Part shown: in pieces, positions 48,656 through 57,736 of the stretch
Layout of the letters: every line of letters starts with the position of its first letter
How positions within the stretch are numbered: position 1 is the stretch's first letter
Assembly (NCBI RefSeq): GCF_021740465.1
Contig: NZ_JAIOZR010000005.1
Location: 62,001-126,000, forward strand
Length of the DNA: 64,000 nucleotides
Direction of reading: 5' to 3'
Source: Chlorobium sp.
GTDB taxonomy: Bacteria; Bacteroidota; Chlorobiia; Chlorobiales; Chlorobiaceae
The notes under the pieces: model-generated
What the model was told of the DNA's origin: nothing
Databases searched by the model: none
The model's input: the letters and a program-made list of their open reading frames with translations, nothing else
Translations under genes and position numbers: made by a program

Positions 48656-48727
48656 TGGGGCGTCGCCAAGTGGTAAGGCATCGGCCTTTGGAGCCGACAT
48701 TCGCAGGTTCGAATCCTGCCGCCCCAG
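48656..48727 (+). tRNA. tRNA-Gln (anticodon TTG)
   Basis: A full cloverleaf folds: acceptor TGGGGCG/CGCCCCA, D arm GCCAAGTGGTAAGGC, anticodon arm TCGGC-CTTTGGA-GCCGA with TTG, T arm GCAGGTTCGAATCCTGC. The discriminator is G and CCA is not encoded (CAT follows), as is usual for tRNA-Gln with U1-A72. Confidence 0.96.
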
Positions 48728-48743
48728 CATATAATCAGCAAGA

Positions 48744-48782
48744 TCAGTCTGATTCGACTGATTTGACCGATCCGACCGATCA
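48744..48782 (+). repeat. Degenerate 10-bp tandem repeat after tRNA-Gln
   Basis: The stretch is built of near-copies of a decamer: TCTGATTCGA, CTGATTTGAC, CGATCCGACC, GATC. It lies between the tRNA and a terminator, and therefore in the 3' trailer of the tRNA transcript. Confidence 0.5.
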
Positions 48783-48788
48783 AAAAAG

Positions 48789-48830
48789 AAAACAGAAAAG
48801 GCAGCCTTTGCGGGCTGCCTTTTCTGTTTT
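48789..48830. terminator. Bidirectional terminator between tRNA-Gln and ahcY
   Basis: A perfect 18-bp inverted repeat (48789-48806 with 48813-48830) with a six-base loop starts with AAAA and ends with TTTT, so it can serve both converging transcripts. It ends 12 bases before the ahcY stop codon. Confidence 0.93.
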
Positions 48831-48842
48831 GCTGATGGTGAA

Positions 48843-50258
48843 TCAGTAGCGGTAATGGTCGGGCTTGTAAGGTCCTTCAACGGGAATACCGAGGTAGTCG
48901 GCCTGTTCCTTCGAAAGGGTGGTGAGTTTGACGCCAAGCTGTCCGAGATGCAGTCTTGCGACCTCTTCGTCAAGCTCTTTCGGCAGGCGGTACACGTCGA
49001 TTGCATACTCTTTTGTCCAGAGCTCGATCTGGGCGAGGGTCTGGTTGGTGAAGGAGTTGCTCATGACGAACGACGGGTGTCCGGTAGCGCAGCCAAGGTT
49101 CACCAGACGGCCTTCGGCAAGCAGGTATATCGAGTTGCCGCTTTCGAAGGTGTACTTGTCGACCTGGGGCTTGATGTTCAGTTTGGTCGCTCCGGCATAG
49201 GCGTTGAGCATCTCGACCTGGATTTCGTTATCGAAATGGCCGATGTTGCAGACGATCGCTTCGTCCCTCATCTGCTTCATATGCTCGAGGGTTATGACAT
49301 CCTTGTTGCCGGTGGTGGTAACAAAAATGTTGCCCTCTCCGACGGCCTCTTCCATGGTGGTTACTTCAAAGCCTTCCATAGATGCCTGCAGGGCGCAGAT
49401 CGGGTCGATTTCGGTTACGATCACCCGTGCGCCGTAAGAGCGCATGGAGTGGGCGCAGCCTTTTCCGACGTCGCCGTAGCCAAGCACCACAACAACCTTT
49501 CCGGCGATCATGACGTCCGTGGCGCGCTTGATACCGTCGGCAAGCGACTCGCGGCAGCCGTAGAGATTGTCAAATTTGGATTTGGTGACCGAGTCGTTGA
49601 CGTTGATGGCAGGGAAGAGCAGTTCGCCTTTCTCCATCATCTGATAGAGGCGGTGAACACCGGTGGTGGTCTCTTCCGACACGCCTTTCATTTCTGCAGC
49701 GACCTTGTGCCAGCGCTGCGAATCTTCGCCGTACACCTCACGGAGCTGCTGGAAGAGCGCTTTCTCTTCGGCGTTGCCGGGAGTTTTTTCGAGCAGTTCG
49801 GGGTTGTTCTCGATCTTGTAGCCGAGATGGATCATGAGGGTTGCGTCACCGCCGTCGTCAACGATGAGGTTCGGTCCTTTGCCGCCTTCGAATTCGAGGA
49901 TCTGGCGGGTGCACCACCAGTATTCATCGAGGGTTTCACCCTTCCAGGCAAACACAGGGACTCCGGCTTTGGCAATAGCTGCTGCGGCATGGTCCTGGGT
50001 CGAGAAGATATTGCAGCTTGCCCAGCGAACCTCGGCTCCGAGGTCCACCAGCGTTTCGATCAGTACCGCAGTCTGGATGGTCATGTGCAGCGATCCGGTA
50101 ATCCGTGCGCCTTTGAGGGGCTTCTGACCGGCATATTTCCGCCTCGTGGCCATCAGGCCGGGCATCTCTTTTTCAGCGATCTCAATCTCCTTGCGCCCCC
50201 ATTCGGCAAGGGAGATGTCCGCTACTTTATAGTCAAGCACTTCCGCTTCGATTGTCAT
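48843..50258 (-). CDS. ahcY: S-adenosylhomocysteine hydrolase
   Basis: The 471-residue enzyme splits S-adenosylhomocysteine to homocysteine and adenosine, relieving inhibition of methyltransferases. It contains the NAD-binding [20 protein letters not shown] region (cited by key residues GxGxxGxG), [22 protein letters not shown] and ends in KPDHYRY, the conserved C-terminal tail that reaches the neighbouring active site. It includes the roughly 40-residue insertion ([16 protein letters not shown] region) seen in most bacterial forms. It lies 39 bases after metK in one operon; both are under the SAM-related leader RNA. Confidence 0.97.
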   Translation of the reverse strand: MTIEAEVLDYKVADISLAEWGRKEIEIAEKEMPGLMATRRKYAGQKPLKGARITGSLHMTIQTAVLIETLVDLGAEVRWASCNIFSTQDHAAAAIAKAGVPVFAWKGETLDEYWWCTRQILEFEGGKGPNLIVDDGGDATLMIHLGYKIENNPELLEKTPGNAEEKALFQQLREVYGEDSQRWHKVAAEMKGVSEETTTGVHRLYQMMEKGELLFPAINVNDSVTKSKFDNLYGCRESLADGIKRATDVMIAGKVVVVLGYGDVGKGCAHSMRSYGARVIVTEIDPICALQASMEGFEVTTMEEAVGEGNIFVTTTGNKDVITLEHMKQMRDEAIVCNIGHFDNEIQVEMLNAYAGATKLNIKPQVDKYTFESGNSIYLLAEGRLVNLGCATGHPSFVMSNSFTNQTLAQIELWTKEYAIDVYRLPKELDEEVARLHLGQLGVKLTTLSKEQADYLGIPVEGPYKPDHYRY

Positions 50259-50297
50259 AAGAGTCGATTGGTTTTAAATGGTATTGTCTGATAGTTC

Positions 50298-51512
50298 TCA
50301 GGCCATGGCGAAGGCTTTCTTGAGTTCTTCGACCTTGTCGGCTTTTTCCCACGGGAAGATGTCGCGGCCGAAGTGTCCGTATGCTGCGGTCTCCTGATAG
50401 CACCAGCCGTGAGGTCTGTCGAGGTTGAAGCGTCTGATGATGGCTGCCGGGCGAAGATCGAAGATCTTTTCTGCTTTTTCCTGGATTTCGGCATCGTTAA
50501 GGCCGTTTTTGGCGGTGCCGTGGGTATTGATGTAGATCGATACCGGACGGGCGACGCCGATGGCATAGGAGACCTGAACGGTGCATTTATCTGCCAGGCC
50601 TGCAGCTACGATGTTTTTTGCGACGTGGCGCGATGCGTATGCCGCGCTGCGGTCGACTTTCGACGGGTCTTTGCCGCTGAATGCACCGCCGCCGTGAGGG
50701 GCTGCGCCGCCATAGGTGTCGACAATGATCTTGCGTCCGGTCAGACCGGTATCGCCGTGAGGTCCGCCGATTTCAAAACGGCCGGTCGGATTGATGTGGA
50801 ATTTGGTGTTGGCGTCGAGCAGGGCGTCGGGAATGACCACTTTCACTACATTCTCGATAATGTCTTTCCTGATCACGGCCTGGAAATCGGCTTCGCTCAT
50901 TCCTGCAGGCTCCGGATCGTGCTGGGTTGAAACAACCACGGCATCAACGCGGGCGACTTTCTCGTCGATATATTCGAGGGTCACCTGGCTTTTCGAGTCG
51001 GGGCGGAGGTAGGTCATGATTTTGCCCTCCTTGCGGATTTCGGCAAGCTTCTTGACGAGCTGCTGGGCGAACTGGATGGCGGCCGGCATCAGTTCCGGAG
51101 TTTCCGTGCAGGCGTAACCGAACATCATGCCCTGGTCGCCGGCTCCGACCCGGTCGAACTCGTCGGCGATCTCTTCCTTGCGGTCGACACCGCGGTTGAT
51201 GTCGGGCGACTGGCTGTGCAGTGCGGAAAGCACGCCGCAGGAGTTGGCTTCGAACATATACTCGCCCTTGGTGTAACCGATTTCAGTAACAACCTTGCGG
51301 GCGATTTTCTGGATATCGACAATACCTTTGGTTGTGACTTCGCCGCCGACGATAACCTGACCGGTGGTGACGAAGGTTTCACATGCTACACGTGAATTGG
51401 GATCCTGGCGGAGAAACTCATCAAGCACGGCATCGGAAATCTGATCGGCAACTTTGTCCGGATGTCCTTCTGATACGGATTCAGAGGTAAAGAAATACCT
51501 TGACTGTGACAT
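50298..51512 (-). CDS. metK: S-adenosylmethionine synthetase
   Basis: The 404-residue enzyme makes SAM from methionine and ATP. It has [21 protein letters not shown] near the N-terminus, the ATP-site [12 protein letters not shown], and [19 protein letters not shown] with the phosphate-loop lysine and arginine (all cited as motifs). The ATG at 51512 ([11 protein letters not shown]) is the family start; the frame is open to 51743, but that part is the structured leader RNA, not protein. It is the first gene of metK-ahcY. Confidence 0.97.
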   Translation of the reverse strand: MSQSRYFFTSESVSEGHPDKVADQISDAVLDEFLRQDPNSRVACETFVTTGQVIVGGEVTTKGIVDIQKIARKVVTEIGYTKGEYMFEANSCGVLSALHSQSPDINRGVDRKEEIADEFDRVGAGDQGMMFGYACTETPELMPAAIQFAQQLVKKLAEIRKEGKIMTYLRPDSKSQVTLEYIDEKVARVDAVVVSTQHDPEPAGMSEADFQAVIRKDIIENVVKVVIPDALLDANTKFHINPTGRFEIGGPHGDTGLTGRKIIVDTYGGAAPHGGGAFSGKDPSKVDRSAAYASRHVAKNIVAAGLADKCTVQVSYAIGVARPVSIYINTHGTAKNGLNDAEIQEKAEKIFDLRPAAIIRRFNLDRPHGWCYQETAAYGHFGRDIFPWEKADKVEELKKAFAMA

Positions 51513-51614
51513 GGTTCTGGTAATGGTTTGGTTAAACGAACAACAGAAACAACTGCAGAAAACAGCTTCAGGAAAAGAATTTTCAGTGAACGGGAGTTCA
51601 GCGGGAGAGACTCT

Positions 51615-51682
51615 GGACACGGAAAAATTTTCCTCAGGCAACCGGAAACAGCATTTCCGGAAGAGCCTGCGGCACCGTGTCC
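51615..51682 (-). promoter_or_regulatory. Structured metK leader, probable SAM-Chlorobi RNA (candidate SAM riboswitch)
   Basis: Read on the minus strand, the outer stem GGACACGG (51675-51682)/CCGTGTCC (51615-51622) encloses a nested stem CAGGC/GCCTG (51665-51669 with 51635-51639) and a perfect 7-bp hairpin CCGGAAA/TTTCCGG (51654-51660 with 51642-51648). It lies about 100 bases upstream of metK in a metK-ahcY operon. The SAM-Chlorobi motif is known only from Chlorobi and only upstream of metK-ahcY operons, so position and taxon fit; I did not match the consensus base by base. Confidence 0.75.
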
Positions 51683-51719
51683 ATAGGTAATGGGGATGCC
51701 GTTGCTTGACAAAGCAAAA

Positions 51720-51747
51720 ATGTAAGCAATCGGCTGCATTCATGCAA
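51720..51747 (-). promoter_or_regulatory. Possible metK promoter
   Basis: On the minus strand TTGCAT (51742-51747), 16 bases, TTACAT (51720-51725). The start would be about 30 bases upstream of the leader structure. Both boxes match consensus only in four positions. A small TTGCTT/AAGCAA hairpin lies at 51702-51717. Confidence 0.35.
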
Positions 51748-51755
51748 CAACTCTC

Positions 51756-52736
51756 TTACCGCACGCGTATTTCGGAATAGTCGCCGATATTGATTTCGTG
51801 CGGATTGCCGCTGATGGAGGCATTGTTTCCGACAATGGAGTGATCGAGCATGATGTGGCTCACCCGTGCGCCGTTGCCGATAATGGAGTCCCTGACGATG
51901 GTATCGCTTACCACGGCATGTTCTCCGATGGTGGCATTGGGCCCGATGATGGCGTTTTCAACCGATGCGTTTTCCGCAATGAAAACCGGATCGTTGATGA
52001 TGCAGCCGGGGTACTCCTTTGTTCTCGGCTGTTTGTCGAGCAGGAGGGTCTTGTTGGTTGAGAGCAGGGTTTCGGGCTTTCCGCAGTCGTACCATCCCTC
52101 GACGGCAAAGGTGGTGAAGGGTTCTCCCTGCTCGATCATGAGCTGCAGGGCGTCGGTGAGCTGGTATTCTCCCTTTGTTTTTGTCTCGCTTTCGATTATG
52201 CGATCGATCGAGGAGAAGAGAAGCGCAGCATGCCGGAGGAAGTAGAGACCGACTATGGCAAGATTGCTGACCGGTTCGTCGGGTTTTTCTACCAGTTTTA
52301 CGATTTTTCCGTTTTCCGTAACCGCAACGCCGAACCGGCGGGGATCCTTCACTTCATGAACCCCGAGTGATGATACAGGGCTTTTCAGTACCGGCTGCAG
52401 ATCGACGTCGAAAATCGTATCTCCGAGGATGATGAAGAGCGGTTCATCCTGGTTTACATGGGGTTTGCACATCCAGACGGCATGAGCGAGCCCAAGCCGT
52501 TCGGACTGGTTCACGAAAGTGAACTTGATGGAGTAGTTTTTTCTCAGCCAATCTTCGACCATGTTGCCGAGATACCCCACAATGACGATTGCCTCATCGA
52601 TGCCCGCATCGATGAGCTTGTCCATGATATGGCCGATTATGGGCTTTCCGGCTACGTTCAGCAGTACTTTGGGGTGTGAGAAGGTGTGCGGACGCAGGCG
52701 CGTGCCGACTCCGGCAACAGGGATGATGGCTTTCAT
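51756..52736 (-). CDS. NDP-sugar pyrophosphorylase with left-handed beta-helix C-terminus
   Basis: The 326-residue protein is a nucleotidyltransferase that activates a sugar 1-phosphate with an NTP. The N-terminal Rossmann-like domain has VAGVGTRLRPHTFSHPK (nucleotide loop and catalytic Lys), LGDTIFD (metal Asp) and KLVEKPDEP; the C-terminal part (about 245-326) has hexapeptide-like repeats (INDPVFIAENASVENAIIGPNATIGEHAVV in outline) forming a beta helix. It resembles glucose-1-phosphate thymidylyltransferase and related archaeal-type enzymes; base and sugar are not certain. It ends just upstream of the metK leader but is probably a separate unit. Confidence 0.86.
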   Translation of the reverse strand: MKAIIPVAGVGTRLRPHTFSHPKVLLNVAGKPIIGHIMDKLIDAGIDEAIVIVGYLGNMVEDWLRKNYSIKFTFVNQSERLGLAHAVWMCKPHVNQDEPLFIILGDTIFDVDLQPVLKSPVSSLGVHEVKDPRRFGVAVTENGKIVKLVEKPDEPVSNLAIVGLYFLRHAALLFSSIDRIIESETKTKGEYQLTDALQLMIEQGEPFTTFAVEGWYDCGKPETLLSTNKTLLLDKQPRTKEYPGCIINDPVFIAENASVENAIIGPNATIGEHAVVSDTIVRDSIIGNGARVSHIMLDHSIVGNNASISGNPHEINIGDYSEIRVR

Positions 52737-52808
52737 GGTTGTGGGGTCTTAAGCTGGGTTGAAAAAACCTTATGATTACATTTTAATGAAAATAAGGGTA
52801 ATTCCGAA

Positions 52809-53300
52809 GTGCATGCACCCATGCACGCTCAATCTCGGAAATATGGAAATCAATTGTATTTTATCGGCAAGAGAGACAAAAACAAGAAATTTCCGTGTGT
52901 GAAATTGAAAAGACTTTTTAAACAGTCAGGGGTGGTTCCTGTTCTTGAGGACAGGATGGTGCTGATTACGGCAAGGAGGTCCGACCGGTGGATCATTCCG
53001 AAGGGATATGTTGAAAAGGGGCTGTCTCCGGCGGATTCTGCTGCCAAAGAGGCCTTTGAAGAGGCCGGTCTTGTCGGCCGTGTCCGCTACAAGGAGATTG
53101 GAGAGTACCGTTACAGGAAGTTCGGAAAACAGTTTTCCGTGACGGTTTTTCCTTTCTTCATAGAAACCATGCTTGACGAATGGGATGAGATGCATCTTCG
53201 CGAGCGCCGGGTGGTTTCTCCCGGGGAAGCTTTCGATATGCTCTACCATGATGAACTGAAAGCCATAGTTTCGGGTTTTTTCGGAATCAACCGGCATTGA
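52809..53300 (+). CDS. Nudix hydrolase
   Basis: The protein is 163 residues from the GTG at 52809, or 159 from the in-frame ATG at 52821. It has the Nudix box GYVEKGLSPADSAAKEAFEEAGL (residues 66-88; the usual REUXEEXG arginine is replaced by Lys80). The WIIPKG just before it is typical of diadenosine/diphosphoinositol polyphosphate hydrolases of the MutT/Aps type. The substrate is unknown. The N-terminal 40 residues are basic. It precedes the RND efflux genes by 82 bases but is likely separate in function. Confidence 0.85.
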   Translation: MHAPMHAQSRKYGNQLYFIGKRDKNKKFPCVKLKRLFKQSGVVPVLEDRMVLITARRSDRWIIPKGYVEKGLSPADSAAKEAFEEAGLVGRVRYKEIGEYRYRKFGKQFSVTVFPFFIETMLDEWDEMHLRERRVVSPGEAFDMLYHDELKAIVSGFFGINRH

Positions 53301-53382
53301 CGCCGTTACCAGAAGGGCTTGTTTTCCGAAGTGGAAAGAGCCGCCTTTTGTTGAAAAAATCATAATAATACAAGGAATTCGA

Positions 53383-54504
53383 ATGGTGGCTGGGAAAAAA
53401 TATCGATCAATACTTTTTGCCGGAGCGATCATCCTTGCCGGTATCCTGGTCGGCGGCGTGCTCGGAAAACTGAAGCCGGACGAGCAGCCGGAAAAAAAGG
53501 AAAAAAAGGCTGCGCCCATGCAGCTGCTGACGGTGCAGAACGGCCCTGTTACGGTTCCCTTCGAGATGAGCGGAACACTTGCAGCGGTAAGGAAAATCGA
53601 AATCTATGCAGAGGTTTCCGGGGTTTTCCGCGATGCTGCACGTCCTTTCAGGGAGGGGAGCTCCTTTCGAAAGGGGGAACCGCTGCTGGTGATCGACGAT
53701 GAGGTCTACCGCAACAGCCTGCTTGCCGAGAAAAGCAGTTTTCTTAACCTGCTGACCCTCGTGCTTCCCGATGTCATTATCGATTTTCCCGAAGCGTCGG
53801 CAAAATGGAAGCGCTATACCGAGTCGTTCCGTATCGAGTCTCCGCTCAGGCCGCTTCCTGAACCGGCAACCGACAGGGAGAGGAACTATCTTGCGGCACG
53901 AAACCTCTACAACCGGTTCTATGCTATCCGTAGCATGGAGGCCACACTCGGCAAATACCGCATAAAAGCGCCTTTTAATGGCGTCGTGACCATCTCCGAA
54001 GTGAATCCGGGAGCACTTATCCGTACCGGGCAGAAAATCGGTGAATTTGCCGCCACAGGAAGCTATGAGCTTCAGGCCTCGGTCGGCATCAGGGATGCAG
54101 AGTTTCTTTCCCCGGATACTCCTGTTACGGTTGTTTCCGACGATTTTGCCGGAAGCTTGCGCGGCGTGATCAAAAGAATCAACACGAACATCACGCCCAA
54201 CACCCAGTCTGTATCGGTGTATGTCGATGTTGCCGATTCCCGGTTGAGAGACGGTATGTACCTGACGGCACGTATGTCGCTTACCGTTCCGGATGCGTTC
54301 AGCATACCCCGTTCCCTGCTGCAGGACGACAATCGGATGTTTGTTCTGCAGGGCTCGCGTTTCGTTCTGAAAAAAGTTACGGTGCTTGCCCTCAGCAACG
54401 ATCGCGCGGTAATCAGCGGAGTGGCTGACGGGACCAGGCTTCCTGCCGAAAGAGTTCCCGGACTCCATGACGGAATGGATGCCCGTCCCTTGCTCAAGCC
54501 TTAA
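53383..54504 (+). CDS. RND efflux periplasmic adaptor (HlyD/MFP family)
   Basis: The 373-residue membrane-fusion protein has an N-terminal anchor (ILFAGAIILAGILVGGVLG, about 8-27), a lipoyl/barrel-sandwich domain (FREGSSFRKGEPLLVIDDEVYRN; IKAPFNGVVTISEVNPGALIRTGQ), an alpha-hairpin between them (about 110-185) that is rather short, and beta-barrel and membrane-proximal domains with SVSVYVDVADSRLRDGMYL (motifs in outline). It would link the inner-membrane pump to the outer-membrane channel. It is the first of three consecutive genes of an RND triad, 53 bases before the pump gene. Confidence 0.92.
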   Translation: MVAGKKYRSILFAGAIILAGILVGGVLGKLKPDEQPEKKEKKAAPMQLLTVQNGPVTVPFEMSGTLAAVRKIEIYAEVSGVFRDAARPFREGSSFRKGEPLLVIDDEVYRNSLLAEKSSFLNLLTLVLPDVIIDFPEASAKWKRYTESFRIESPLRPLPEPATDRERNYLAARNLYNRFYAIRSMEATLGKYRIKAPFNGVVTISEVNPGALIRTGQKIGEFAATGSYELQASVGIRDAEFLSPDTPVTVVSDDFAGSLRGVIKRINTNITPNTQSVSVYVDVADSRLRDGMYLTARMSLTVPDAFSIPRSLLQDDNRMFVLQGSRFVLKKVTVLALSNDRAVISGVADGTRLPAERVPGLHDGMDARPLLKP

Positions 54505-54557
54505 ATGATTAGTTCTATGCAGTTTCCCTGTCGAAAACCTGCGGGCGGGAGTGTTGA

Positions 54558-57500
54558 ATGAAAGGCGCCATCAGACTTTTCGTAAAATATCCGGTGCTCG
54601 GCAACGCCATTTATCTTGCCGTGATGCTTTTTGGCCTGGTCGCTTTCAGCCAGATCAAAACAAACTTTTTTCCGGATATCCCTCCCAATTTCATCTATGT
54701 GACTGCCACCTATCCGGGGGCATCTCCCGAAGAGCTCGAAGAGGGGGTTACCCTGAAAATCGAGGACAAGCTCAAGGGGGTTACCGGGATTGATCGGGTG
54801 ACATCGGTTTCCTCGGAAAACAGTGCAACCGTTTCGGTCGAACTGAAGAAAGGTGCAGATGCCAACGAGCTTCTCCAGGAGGTCACCAATGCGGTCGACC
54901 AGATAAGCTCCTTTCCCGCAGGCCTCGAAAAACTGCAGATTTACAAGCAGGACCGGGTGGACTTCGTTGTGGCATATGCCCTTTACGGCGATGTCGATCT
55001 CCGTCAGCTCAAGATATACGCCCGTCGCATCGAAAGGGATCTTCGTAACGAAGGGCTTGCCTCAAAAGTCAGGCTGAGCGGTTTTCCGGAGGAGGAGATC
55101 GAGATCAGTGTAAGCGAAAATGCCATGCGATCCTACGGCATGACGTTTTCGGAAATAGCCTCCGCGGTGAACCGTACCAATCTCAAGATCACCGGCGGAA
55201 CGATCCGCGGCCGGAGGGAGGAGCTGCTTATCAGGGCGGACAACAAGGGTTACAGGGCAGGGGATCTGGAAAATCTCGTCGTCAGGTCGGGAAACTCCGG
55301 GGACCTGGTTCGTCTTCGTGATGTCGCTTCCGTTCGGGACCGCTGGTCGGAAGTGCCCGATCGTAACTGGTTCAACGGAAAACCCTCGGTCACCATCGAT
55401 ATTGAAAAAAGCAGCGACGAAGACATGTTCGTCATTGCCGGGGGGGTCAAAGGGTATATGGATGCATTCGATGCCAGCCACGACGATGTGCGGGCCGAGG
55501 TGCTGCGCAACGGTTCGGCGATCGTCAGGGAGCGGGCCGACATTCTCAGCTACAACGGTCTGGTGGGTATGATTCTCGTTGTGCTTTTTCTTTCCTTTTC
55601 GCTCAATCCACGGCTCGCCCTGTGGGTGGCGGCCGGCATTCCGTTCTCTTTTGCGGGCATGTTCATTCTCGGTTCGATCTACGGCCTGACCATCAATGTG
55701 GTTTCGTTGCTTGCCATGATTCTTGTGGTCGGTATTCTGGTCGATGACGGCATTGTGATTGCCGAAAGCATCTATCAGCGATACGAGAAGGGGGAGTCCC
55801 CCATGCAGGCAGCAATCAACGGTACAGCTGAAGTCGTTCCTTCCATTGCCGCCGCTGTCCTGACAACGGTCGTGCTGTTTCTGCTTTTTCTGTTTCTCGA
55901 CGGCGATCTCGGCAAGCGTGTCAAGGATATCGCGTTCGTCGCCGTGACTACTCTCCTGATCTCGCTTGTGGAAAGCGTGTTCATTCTTCCGGCGCACATT
56001 GCGCACTCACGTGCGCTGCATGAAGCTCCCGGCAAAAAAACATGGCTGCTGAAAAAGTCCGAGGAGTTTTTGCACTTCCAGCGCGACATCCTCTATGCGC
56101 CCGTTCTGAAATTCGGCATAAAAAATCCGCTCATTACAATCGCCGTGCCGGTGGCACTGATGTTTATAACCATCGGCGCCATGAAGGGCGGCCTGATAAA
56201 GACAACCTTTTTTCCGGTCATCGAACAGGACAACATTCAGGTGACCCTTGAAATGCAGGCCGGTACCAGAGATGCCGTAACCGACAGCGTGCTTGCCGCG
56301 ATGGAACAGAATGTCTGGCAGGTGCACCATGAATATCTGAAAGGGCAGGAAAACGAGAATGGGCTCGTAACGGCCATAGGTCGCACGATAGGCCCGAAAG
56401 GCCATCAGGGCGGCTTGCGGATTTCGCTGGTTGACAGCCGTTTGCGCAAAATCGACAGCCAGGAGATTGCCGATCGAATCCGCCGGAAAACCGGCATGAT
56501 CGCCGGCGCCCGCAAACTCCAGATCGGCGGGGGCGGGATGTGGGGCATGCCGGTTTCCATTGCGCTCAAGAGCGATAACCTTCAGCAGCTCAGGGCGGCG
56601 AGGGAGAAGCTTGAAATCGCACTCAAAAGCAAGGAAGAACTGAAGGATGTTTCGGATAACGATCCCCCCGGCCTCGAGGAGGTTTCAGTAAAGCTCGGTG
56701 ACAAGGCATACGCGCTCGGCCTCACTACCTCCGAAGTCATGAACCAGATTCGAAGTGCTTATTTCGGTCTCGAGTCGCAGCGTCTGCTCAGAGGGATCGA
56801 CGAGATCAAGGTGTGGGTACGTTACCGTGAGCATGAACGCGCTTCTCTTGGCGCTCTTGAGGATATGCGCATACAGCTCGGCGAGGGTCGCTCGGTTCCG
56901 CTCCGGGAGATCGCCCGGATCAGCATATCGAGGGGAGTTTCCTCCATCAACCATATCGATGCCCAGCGCGTTGTGAAAATCGAGGCCGATGTCTCGGACC
57001 CGAATACTGCGGTTCCGGATCTGCTTGAAAGCATCCGAAGGGAGATCATGCCGGGTGTTCTTGCAGACTATCCCGACGTAAGTTTCAACTTCGAAGGCCA
57101 GAGCCGCGAGAGCGCCAAAACCACCGGATCCATGAAGATCGCCTTTCCTGTGCTTTTTCTGTGCATGTACCTCATCATCGTGTTCACCTTCCGCTCCTTT
57201 CTCCAGGCGTTCATTGTGCTTCTGCTGATACCCCTCAGCCTTGTCGGCGTGGCGTGGGGCCATTTCATTCAGGGCTACATTCTCAGCATGCTCTCTCTGT
57301 ACGGGGTGATCGCGCTTATAGGTATCGTCGTCAATGACTCTCTTGTCTTTATCAGCACGCTGAATACGCGCCTCAAAGAGGGGGGGCTGTTTACCGAATC
57401 GCTTTTCGAAACGGGCATAAGCCGGTTTCGTCCGATTATTCTTACCTCGCTGACAACGGTTGCCGGGCTTGGCCCGCTTATTTTCGAGCAGAGCAGGCAG

Positions 57501-57704
57501 GCGCAATTTCTTTCGCCCATGGCGATTTCCGTTGCCTACGGCTTGCTGTTCGGTACCACCCTGACCCTTCTCATGCTGCCCGCGCTACTCGTGCTTTTCA
57601 ACAGCGCGAAACAGCGGATTCTCGCTTTGCTGGAAAAACGGGGGGTTACGGCAGAAGAGGTCGAACCGGCGGTTCGGGAGGAACTGTTTTCAGATACGCA
57701 CTAA
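54558..57704 (+). CDS. RND-family efflux pump (HAE1/AcrB-like)
   Basis: The 1048-residue inner-membrane transporter has 12 helices and two large periplasmic loops. The N-terminus (NAIYLAVMLFGLVAFSQI, then FPDIPPNFIYVTATYPGASPEE) is the HAE1 signature; the proton-relay aspartates lie in helix 4 (MILVVGILVDDGIVIAES), and the second half repeats the fold (LSLVGVAWGHFIQGY; SLYGVIALIGIVVNDSLV). The substrate cannot be told; this lineage includes pumps for dyes, detergents or metabolites. It is followed by the TolC gene after 32 bases. Confidence 0.94.
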   Translation: MKGAIRLFVKYPVLGNAIYLAVMLFGLVAFSQIKTNFFPDIPPNFIYVTATYPGASPEELEEGVTLKIEDKLKGVTGIDRVTSVSSENSATVSVELKKGADANELLQEVTNAVDQISSFPAGLEKLQIYKQDRVDFVVAYALYGDVDLRQLKIYARRIERDLRNEGLASKVRLSGFPEEEIEISVSENAMRSYGMTFSEIASAVNRTNLKITGGTIRGRREELLIRADNKGYRAGDLENLVVRSGNSGDLVRLRDVASVRDRWSEVPDRNWFNGKPSVTIDIEKSSDEDMFVIAGGVKGYMDAFDASHDDVRAEVLRNGSAIVRERADILSYNGLVGMILVVLFLSFSLNPRLALWVAAGIPFSFAGMFILGSIYGLTINVVSLLAMILVVGILVDDGIVIAESIYQRYEKGESPMQAAINGTAEVVPSIAAAVLTTVVLFLLFLFLDGDLGKRVKDIAFVAVTTLLISLVESVFILPAHIAHSRALHEAPGKKTWLLKKSEEFLHFQRDILYAPVLKFGIKNPLITIAVPVALMFITIGAMKGGLIKTTFFPVIEQDNIQVTLEMQAGTRDAVTDSVLAAMEQNVWQVHHEYLKGQENENGLVTAIGRTIGPKGHQGGLRISLVDSRLRKIDSQEIADRIRRKTGMIAGARKLQIGGGGMWGMPVSIALKSDNLQQLRAAREKLEIALKSKEELKDVSDNDPPGLEEVSVKLGDKAYALGLTTSEVMNQIRSAYFGLESQRLLRGIDEIKVWVRYREHERASLGALEDMRIQLGEGRSVPLREIARISISRGVSSINHIDAQRVVKIEADVSDPNTAVPDLLESIRREIMPGVLADYPDVSFNFEGQSRESAKTTGSMKIAFPVLFLCMYLIIVFTFRSFLQAFIVLLLIPLSLVGVAWGHFIQGYILSMLSLYGVIALIGIVVNDSLVFISTLNTRLKEGGLFTESLFETGISRFRPIILTSLTTVAGLGPLIFEQSRQAQFLSPMAISVAYGLLFGTTLTLLMLPALLVLFNSAKQRILALLEKRGVTAEEVEPAVREELFSDTH

Positions 57705-57736
57705 TTATACGGGCAAATTCCTGTCTGCACCATGTC

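Noticed and set aside
48855-50291. 478-codon plus-strand frame opposite ahcY
   Set aside because: Antisense to a highly conserved enzyme; no motif.
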